NCBI GenBank assembly: GCA_019347785.1
Contig: JAHWKQ010000149.1
Coordinates: 1 to 5,458 of the forward strand
From: Actinomycetota bacterium
GTDB lineage: Bacteria; Actinomycetota; Nitriliruptoria; Euzebyales; Egibacteraceae
Reading direction: 5' to 3'
Length of the DNA: 5,458 bases
Position 1 is the first letter of the stretch; every line of letters starts with the position of its first letter. Below, piece after piece: positions 1 to 4,137 of this stretch. Under the pieces are notes generated by a model. The model saw nothing but the letters and a program-made list of their open reading frames with translations, was not told where the DNA came from and ran no database searches. A program made the position numbers and the translations under genes.

Positions 1-1
1 G

Positions 2-748
2 CTGCTGGTCTACCTGCCGGCGGGCTTCCCCGACCTGGAGGAGTCGCGGCGGTGCCTGGAGGCCGCCGCCGACGGCGGGGCCGACCTGCTGGAGGTCGGC
101 CTGCCCTACTCCGACCCGCTGATGGACGGCCCGGTCATCCAGGAGGCCTGCCACGCCGCCCTCCGGCGTGGCTACACCCCCGCCGACGACCTGGCGATGT
201 GCGAGGCGCTGACGGCCGCGCTCGACGTGCCCGCCCTGGCCATGACCTACTACAACGTCGCCTGGCACTACGGCGGCACCGACCGCCTCGACGCCTTCGC
301 CGCCGACGCGGTGGCCGCCGGCCTGGCGGGCGCCATCCTGCCCGACCTGCCTGCCGAGGAGGGCGGGCCCTGGACGGCCACCGCCGCCCGGCACGGCCTG
401 GCGACCGTGTTCCTGGCCGCCTCGACCTCCCCGGACGCCCGGCTTCGGGCGGTCGCCGGCGCCAGCACCGGGTTCGTGTACGCGACCGCGAGGCTGGGCG
501 TGACCGGGGAGCGGGCAGCCGTCTCCGACGCCGCCGAGAGGTTGGTCAGGCGACTCCGCGCGACGACCGACCGGCCGGTGTGCGTGGGCATCGGCGTCGG
601 CAACCGCGCCCAGGCGGAGCAGGTGGCCGCGTTCGCCGACGGCGTGATCGTCGGCTCGGCCGCGGTGCGCGCCGCCCGCGACGGCGGTCCCGCCGCGGTG
701 CGGGCCCTCGTCACGGAGCTGGCGGCGGGCTGCCGGGGCGGCGCGTAG
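2..748 (+). CDS. trpA: Tryptophan synthase alpha chain, 5'-truncated by window edge
   Basis: TrpA cleaves indole-3-glycerol phosphate to indole and glyceraldehyde-3-phosphate in the cytosol and passes indole to TrpB in the alpha2beta2 complex, the last step of tryptophan synthesis. The visible 248 residues form the TIM barrel from the first strand (LPAGFPD). The catalytic pair is present in EVGLPYSDPLMDGPVIQ: fragment E31 (bases 92-94) and D42 (125-127) match Salmonella Glu49 and Asp60. Further on are the PDLP strand, the GVTG loop 6 segment that closes the active site, and the phosphate-binding end (ADGVIVGSAAV). Aligning E31 with Glu49 implies about 18 missing N-terminal residues and a full length near 266, normal for the family. 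A typical aromatic/serine stretch before GVTG is replaced by ATARL, probably lineage variation. It ends in TAG 53 bases before the ABC gene and is probably the last gene of an upstream trp cluster (inference). Identification is secure. Confidence 0.96.
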   Translation: MLVYLPAGFPDLEESRRCLEAAADGGADLLEVGLPYSDPLMDGPVIQEACHAALRRGYTPADDLAMCEALTAALDVPALAMTYYNVAWHYGGTDRLDAFAADAVAAGLAGAILPDLPAEEGGPWTATAARHGLATVFLAASTSPDARLRAVAGASTGFVYATARLGVTGERAAVSDAAERLVRRLRATTDRPVCVGIGVGNRAQAEQVAAFADGVIVGSAAVRAARDGGPAAVRALVTELAAGCRGGA

Positions 749-774
749 CGGCGTCCCGGCGCGGCCGGCCGGCG

Positions 775-780
775 TAGGCT
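775..780 (+). promoter_or_regulatory. Possible -10 hexamer TAGGCT for the ABC ATPase gene
   Basis: TAGGCT fits the actinobacterial TANNNT -10 pattern and lies 21 bases before the ATG. It would place the transcript start near 787, leaving a leader of about 15 bases that still contains the ribosome binding site. There is no recognisable TTGAC-like -35 about 17 bases upstream. This hints that the ABC gene can be transcribed separately from trpA, but a hexamer alone is weak evidence. Confidence 0.35.
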
Positions 781-789
781 GGGCGCCAC

Positions 790-795
790 GGAGGG
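790..795 (+). promoter_or_regulatory. Shine-Dalgarno GGAGGG fixing the ABC ATPase start
   Basis: GGAGGG is a strong match to the anti-Shine-Dalgarno sequence, with six bases between it and ATG 802. It decides the start of the ABC gene, and the resulting N-terminus (MAEIRFEDVTR) is what the family normally shows. Confidence 0.75.
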
Positions 796-801
796 CACGG
801 G

Positions 802-1932
802 ATGGCCGAGATCCGGTTCGAGGACGTCACGCGCCGCCACGGCCGGGGGCCGCCGGCCGTATCCGGCCTGAGCCTGCGCGTCGCCCAGGGCGAGCTGTTG
901 GCCCTGCTCGGCCCGTCCGGGTCGGGCAAGTCGACGGTCCTGCGCCTGGCGGCCGGTCTGGAGCGGCCGACCAGCGGCGTCGTGCGCTTCGACGGGCGGG
1001 ACGTCGACGGGATGGACCCCGCCGAGCGGGACGTGGCGATGGTCTTCCAGGACGGGGGCCTGTACTCGCACTATGACGTCCGCGGGAACATGGGCTTCGC
1101 CCTCCGGGTGCGCCGGGTGCTGCGGCCGGAGATCGACCGCCGCGTGCAGGCCGAGGCCCGCGCGCTGGGTCTCGCCCAGCTGCTGGGGCGCCGCCCGGGC
1201 ACGTTGTCGGCCGGGCAGCGCCAGAGCGTGGCGCTGGGCCGGGCCGCGGTGCGGGTGCCGGCCGCCTACCTGCTCGACGAGCCGCTGGCCAACGTCGACG
1301 GACCGCAGCGGGCCCGGATGCGCGCTGAGCTCGCCCGCCAACAGCGGGGTCTCGGTGTGACGACCCTGTACGCCACCAACGACCAGGCCGAGGCCATGGC
1401 GCTGGGCGACCGCGTCGCCGTGCTCGACGGCGGCGTGCTGCACCAGATCGACGCGCCCCAGCGCGTCTACGACCGGCCCGTGAGCCTCGCCGTCGCCGAG
1501 TTCGTCGGGTCACCGGCCATGAACGCCGTCGTCGCCTCCGTGGAGCGCGACGCCGACGGGGACTGGCTGACGCTCGACGGCCAGCGCGTCCTGCTGACCC
1601 GCCGGGCGCCGGCGGCCGCGGTGCGCGCCGGACGCGTCGTGCTCGGGGTGCGCCCCGAGCACCTGCGGGACGCGGGCTCGGGACCCCGGCCCCACCCACG
1701 GCGGGTCCTGTTCGCCCGTGCGGACACGGTCACCAGCGAGGGCTGGGCCCTGCTCGTGGGGCTCATGCTCGTCGGCTCCGGCACCCGCCTGGTCGCCCGC
1801 CTCCCCGCCGGAACCCACCTGCGCGCGGGCGACCGCATGGAGGTCGCCATCGACACCGGCCACGTCCACCTGTTCGACACGGTCAGCGGCGACGCGTTGT
1901 GGCACGCCGCCGCCCCCCCACCCGTCGACTGA
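802..1932 (+). CDS. MalK/MsiK-type ABC transporter ATP-binding protein with altered H-loop and signature motif
   Basis: This 376-residue protein has the size and two-domain plan of MalK/UgpC/MsiK ATPases, which sit at the cytoplasmic face of carbohydrate importers and power them. The nucleotide-binding domain spans residues 1-230: Walker A GPSGSGKST at 37-45, Q-loop VFQD with Q83, Walker B YLLDEP with D159 and E160, and D-loop LANVD. The C-terminal TOBE/regulatory part (231-376) holds FVGSPAMN (234-241), GVRPEHL (282-288) and a final HLFD. Three expected residues differ. The A-loop aromatic is H13. The signature LSGGQRQR reads LSAGQRQS (A137, S142). The switch histidine in the usual THDQ is N193 in TNDQ (AAC, 1378-1380). 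Walker lysine and catalytic Glu are intact, so ATP binding is likely, while hydrolysis may be slow or need a partner subunit (inference). No permease or binding protein is adjacent, as for shared ATPases such as MsiK; the substrate is unknown. Confidence 0.9.
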   Translation: MAEIRFEDVTRRHGRGPPAVSGLSLRVAQGELLALLGPSGSGKSTVLRLAAGLERPTSGVVRFDGRDVDGMDPAERDVAMVFQDGGLYSHYDVRGNMGFALRVRRVLRPEIDRRVQAEARALGLAQLLGRRPGTLSAGQRQSVALGRAAVRVPAAYLLDEPLANVDGPQRARMRAELARQQRGLGVTTLYATNDQAEAMALGDRVAVLDGGVLHQIDAPQRVYDRPVSLAVAEFVGSPAMNAVVASVERDADGDWLTLDGQRVLLTRRAPAAAVRAGRVVLGVRPEHLRDAGSGPRPHPRRVLFARADTVTSEGWALLVGLMLVGSGTRLVARLPAGTHLRAGDRMEVAIDTGHVHLFDTVSGDALWHAAAPPPVD

Positions 1933-1935
1933 AGC

Positions 1936-1959
1936 CTGTCGTCGGTATACAGACGGCAG
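1936..1959 (+). terminator. Imperfect stem-loop after the ABC gene: weak terminator or operator
   Basis: CTGTCGTC (1936-1943) pairs with GACGGCAG (1952-1959) over eight positions with one U-G wobble, around the loop GGTATACA. It begins three bases after the ABC stop codon and is followed by TCTTCACT, relatively T-rich here but not a true T-tract. It could end the ABC transcript. Because it lies only 22 bases before the next gene's -10 hexamer and carries a GTATAC palindrome in its loop, it could instead be a regulator site. Confidence 0.4.
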
Positions 1960-1980
1960 TCTTCACTCGACGGGTACGGC

Positions 1981-1986
1981 TAGGAT
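1981..1986 (+). promoter_or_regulatory. -10 hexamer TAGGAT of a leaderless promoter
   Basis: TAGGAT is a very good actinobacterial -10 element. Its last base is separated by seven bases from GTG 1994, so the predicted first transcribed base falls on or next to the start codon, the arrangement of leaderless mRNAs. There is no clear -35 and no Shine-Dalgarno sequence in front of the GTG, which agrees with this reading. Confidence 0.55.
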
Positions 1987-1993
1987 CGCGGTC

Positions 1994-2797
1994 GTGGGCG
2001 GCAAGCGGGTGACGGTCGTGGCGCTGCACGGCAACGGCGGTGGCCTCTCCAGCTTCGCGCCCGTACGGGAGCACATGGCGGCGGACGTGCGGTTCCGGGC
2101 GGTGACGTTGCCGGGCTTCGGCCTCCGCCCCCGGGACAAGCGCCTGGACGGCCCGGCCGGCTACGCGGGGCGGCTGCGCGAGCAGCTCGTCGGCGAGGCG
2201 CCGCCCCTGGTGCTGCTGGGCCATGGCGTCGGTGCCTGCATCGTGCTGGAGCTGCTCCAGCGCCACCCCGCGACCGTCTCCGGGGCGATCCTGCACGCGC
2301 CGGGCGGGGCCCCGCGCGACGAGCGGATCGGGCGCCGGCTCCTGCGGCTGCCGGGAGCCGCACCGCTGACGCGCTGGGCGATCTCGGGCCACCTGACCCG
2401 CCCGGTCGCCCGCCGCGCGCTGGTGGCCGACTGGAGACGTGACCGGGCGGGCCCGGGGGAGGGGGCCGGTGAGCGGGAGTGGGCCGGGATGGCCGGGCGG
2501 GCCGATCGGCTCCTCGACGGGTACCGCCACTGCGCGGTCTTCGGGCAGATGCTGGACATCGCCGACGCCGACTGGTTCTCGGGCCTGCGCCCGGTCGACC
2601 TGCCGGCGGTCCTGCTGCGGGGCGAGCGGGAGCGATCGCCGTGCGCGGACGCGGTCGACGACTACCTGCGGCTGCTGCGCCGGGGCCGGGTCCGGACGGT
2701 TCCCGGCTGGGGGCGCTTCCCCATGGTCGCCCATCCCGCGGGCTACGCGGCCGAGGTCGCCGACCTGGCGCGGGGGCTGGTCGGCGCCACGGTGTGA
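1994..2797 (+). CDS. Alpha/beta-hydrolase-fold protein with substituted catalytic triad (probable pseudoenzyme)
   Basis: From GTG 1994 the protein has 267 residues, a normal size for a single-domain alpha/beta hydrolase. The frame is open further upstream, but this GTG sits at the predicted transcript start and gives the usual beginning, a beta strand leading to the HGNGGG oxyanion loop (residues 12-17). Other fold marks are VTLPGFGLRP (37-46), the nucleophile elbow LLGHGVGA (74-81), a helical cap around 110-200, the strand AVLLRGERE (205-213) and the C-terminal GWGRFPMVAHP (238-248). At the three catalytic positions the usual residues are missing. The elbow Ser of GHSxG is G78 (GGC, 2225-2227), the Asp after the sixth strand is E213, and the His of the common GHFPM is R241 (CGC, 2714-2716). 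The fold is therefore confident but ordinary esterase or lipase activity is unlikely. H247, six residues further on, might substitute for the His. It may be a binding or regulatory protein (inference). The substrate is unknown and no partner gene is adjacent. Confidence 0.85.
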   Translation: MGGKRVTVVALHGNGGGLSSFAPVREHMAADVRFRAVTLPGFGLRPRDKRLDGPAGYAGRLREQLVGEAPPLVLLGHGVGACIVLELLQRHPATVSGAILHAPGGAPRDERIGRRLLRLPGAAPLTRWAISGHLTRPVARRALVADWRRDRAGPGEGAGEREWAGMAGRADRLLDGYRHCAVFGQMLDIADADWFSGLRPVDLPAVLLRGERERSPCADAVDDYLRLLRRGRVRTVPGWGRFPMVAHPAGYAAEVADLARGLVGATV

Positions 2798-2825
2798 CGC
2801 CGGGCGCCGGGTCGGCCCCCCGTGT

Positions 2826-2831
2826 TACCGT
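2826..2831 (+). promoter_or_regulatory. Possible -10 hexamer TACCGT for tRNA-Leu
   Basis: TACCGT fits TANNNT and ends nine bases before the tRNA 5' end, which would give a precursor with a leader of only two or three bases. No -35 is visible, so the tRNA may instead be read through from the hydrolase gene 43 bases upstream. The support is weak. Confidence 0.25.
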
Positions 2832-2840
2832 CGCCGCGGG

Positions 2841-2924
2841 GCCGGGATGGAGGAACAGGCAGACTCGGCGGACTCAAAATCCGCTGCCCGCGAGGGCGTG
2901 GGGGTTCGAATCCCCCTCCCGGCA
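2841..2924 (+). tRNA. tRNA-Leu, anticodon CAA
   Basis: The full class II cloverleaf can be folded by hand. The acceptor stem GCCGGGA (2841-2847) pairs with TCCCGGC (2917-2923), followed by discriminator A2924. The D arm is GAG (2850-2852) with CTC (2864-2866). The anticodon stem GCGGA/TCCGC (2868-2872 and 2880-2884) encloses the loop CTCAAAA with anticodon CAA at 2875-2877, which reads the leucine codon UUG. The long variable arm GCCC-GCGA-GGGC (2886-2897) and the A discriminator are typical of leucine tRNAs. The T arm is GGGGG-TTCGAAT-CCCCC. The 3' CCA is not encoded (ACG follows), so it must be added after transcription. All stems are paired and it looks functional. Confidence 0.97.
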
Positions 2925-2993
2925 CGGCCGGTCTGCCGGGTGGCGCCGGCCGGTGGCGGTGGGCCCGTCGACGTCCACGCGCTCACCAAAGGC

Positions 2994-3005
2994 TGCCCGC
3001 GGGCA
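2994..3005. repeat. 12-bp perfect palindrome TGCCCGCGGGCA
   Basis: TGCCCGCGGGCA is its own reverse complement and lies in the 194-bp non-coding stretch between tRNA-Leu and coxB, 36 bases before a possible -10 hexamer. It could be a regulator site or a short hairpin, but GC-rich palindromes also occur by chance in such DNA. I see no gene in the rest of this stretch. Confidence 0.3.
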
Positions 3006-3041
3006 CCGGGCGAGCGCTGGCGAGGCGACGGTCGGGCGCGC

Positions 3042-3047
3042 TATGTT
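3042..3047 (+). promoter_or_regulatory. Possible distal -10 hexamer TATGTT for coxB-ctaD
   Basis: TATGTT fits TANNNT and stands out in this GC-rich spacer. A transcript from it would start near 3054 and carry a leader of about 65 bases that includes the GGAG in front of ATG 3119. There is no clear -35, so confidence is low. Confidence 0.3.
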
Positions 3048-3100
3048 CCGCTCTCCCTGCCGGGACGGGGTCGCGAGGGCTCCCGGGCGGGTCGAAGGCG

Positions 3101-3106
3101 TAGCTT
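3101..3106 (+). promoter_or_regulatory. Possible proximal -10 hexamer TAGCTT at coxB
   Basis: TAGCTT ends six bases before GTG 3113, nearly the same geometry as the leaderless hydrolase gene. If used, transcription would begin at about GTG 3113. It is embedded in a small inverted repeat, CGAAG (3093-3097) and CTTCG (3104-3108). Use of this element would exclude the GGAG at 3108-3111 from the message, so it and the ATG 3119 start are alternatives. Confidence 0.3.
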
Positions 3107-3118
3107 CGGAGTGTGCTC

Positions 3119-4135
3119 ATGGGACCTGCGCGGCACCGCCGGCCCTGCCCGGCCCTTGGGCGGCTCCGCGGGGCGGGGTACCTGCTGCTCGCAGCCGCGC
3201 TGAGCGGCTGCGCGCTGGACGGGGCGCTGGCTCCACGTGGCAGCGGCGCGGCCACCATCGCGGGCGTCTGGTGGTACATGTTCTGGGTCGGCGCCGCCGT
3301 CTTCGTCGGCTGGCTGGCCGTGCTCGGGTGGGGGCTGCTGCGCCCGCGCGGGCAGGAGGCGGCGGATGCGGAGCACGAGGCGCGCGTCCACCGGCGCTTC
3401 ATCGTGGGTGGCGGCATCGTGCTGCCGGTGATCGTGCTCGGCTCCCTGTTCGGCTACAACCTCTCCGCGCTGCTCGCGCTGCCCCGGGGAGGCGACGTCG
3501 TCGTCGACGTGACCGGCTACCAGTACTGGTGGGAGGTGGCCTACCCCGAGGCGGGGTTCGTCACGGCCAACGAGATGTACATCCCCACCGACACCGACGT
3601 GCGGGTCCGGCTGCACTCCGAGGACGTGATCCACAGCTTCTGGGTGCCGCAGCTGGGGGGCAAGCGCGACCTGGTCCCGGGCCACGTCAACGAGCTCACC
3701 CTGCGGGCCACCGAGCCCGGACGCTACCTGGGTGAGTGCGCCGAGTTCTGTGGCATCCAGCACGCCAACATGCGCTTCGAGGTCGTCGCGGTCGCGCCCG
3801 TCGAGTACGACGCCTGGCTGGACCGCATGGCCCGGCCGGCGCCGGGACCCGACACGCCCGACGAGCGCGCGGGCCACGAGGCCTTCATGACGTCCAGCTG
3901 CGCCGCCTGCCACACCATCCGCGGGACGCCCGCCGAGGGGCGGCTCGGGCCTGAGCTGACGCACTTCGCGCGGCGCGAGTGGCTGGGAGCGGGTGTCGCC
4001 CCCAACGAGCGGGGGCACTTGGGCGGGTGGGTCGTCGATTCCCAGACGCTCAAACCCGGCAACCTGATGCCGCCCGTGGAGGTGGACGCCCGCCGTCTGC
4101 CCCAGCTGCTGACCTACCTGGAGAGCCTGAAGTAA
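3119..4135 (+). CDS. coxB: Cytochrome c oxidase subunit II with fused cytochrome c domain (caa3 type), lipoprotein
   Basis: CoxB takes electrons from cytochrome c, here through its own heme c, and passes them via the binuclear CuA centre to subunit I. From ATG 3119 (GGAG seven bases upstream) the protein has 338 residues; GTG 3113 would add two. In order it shows a basic N-terminus, a hydrophobic segment ending in lipobox LSGC with C31, two membrane helices (about 50-74 and 95-118), and the cupredoxin domain (about 125-230). All CuA ligands are present: H172, C207, E209, C211, H215 and M218. GYQYWWEV supplies the aromatic electron-entry region. The C-terminal cytochrome c domain carries CAACH (261-265) and a likely distal ligand M317 in PGNLMPP. 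Signal peptidase II cleavage before C31 and lipid attachment are expected, with both functional domains outside the membrane, as in Bacillus caa3 oxidases. It is followed two bases later by ctaD, so the two are almost certainly co-transcribed and translationally coupled. Confidence 0.96.
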   Translation: MGPARHRRPCPALGRLRGAGYLLLAAALSGCALDGALAPRGSGAATIAGVWWYMFWVGAAVFVGWLAVLGWGLLRPRGQEAADAEHEARVHRRFIVGGGIVLPVIVLGSLFGYNLSALLALPRGGDVVVDVTGYQYWWEVAYPEAGFVTANEMYIPTDTDVRVRLHSEDVIHSFWVPQLGGKRDLVPGHVNELTLRATEPGRYLGECAEFCGIQHANMRFEVVAVAPVEYDAWLDRMARPAPGPDTPDERAGHEAFMTSSCAACHTIRGTPAEGRLGPELTHFARREWLGAGVAPNERGHLGGWVVDSQTLKPGNLMPPVEVDARRLPQLLTYLESLK

Positions 4136-4137
4136 GC

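Noticed and set aside
762..771. GC palindrome CGGCCGGCCG after trpA as a terminator
   Set aside because: It has no spacer for a loop and no T-tract, and repeats of GGCC/CCGG are common background in this DNA.
268..1443. Minus-strand open frame of 391 codons across trpA and the ABC gene
   Set aside because: It spans two well-supported + strand genes and shows only low-complexity A/R/P-rich sequence. Stop codons are rare in GC-rich DNA, so such frames are expected by chance.
1718..1993. N-terminal extension of the hydrolase frame into the ABC gene
   Set aside because: The extension overlaps the end of the ABC coding region in another frame, is R/P/S-rich without fold features, and crosses the stem-loop and TAGGAT element. 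GTG 1994 is the better start.
2841..2924. tRNA-Leu as an integration site for a mobile element
   Set aside because: I saw no integrase and no duplicated tRNA 3' end in the window, and base composition looks uniform on both sides.
2479..3735. Plus-strand open frame of 418 codons running through the hydrolase gene, the tRNA and coxB
   Set aside because: It crosses a structurally complete tRNA and two genes read in other frames, and its R/G/A-rich translation resembles no family.
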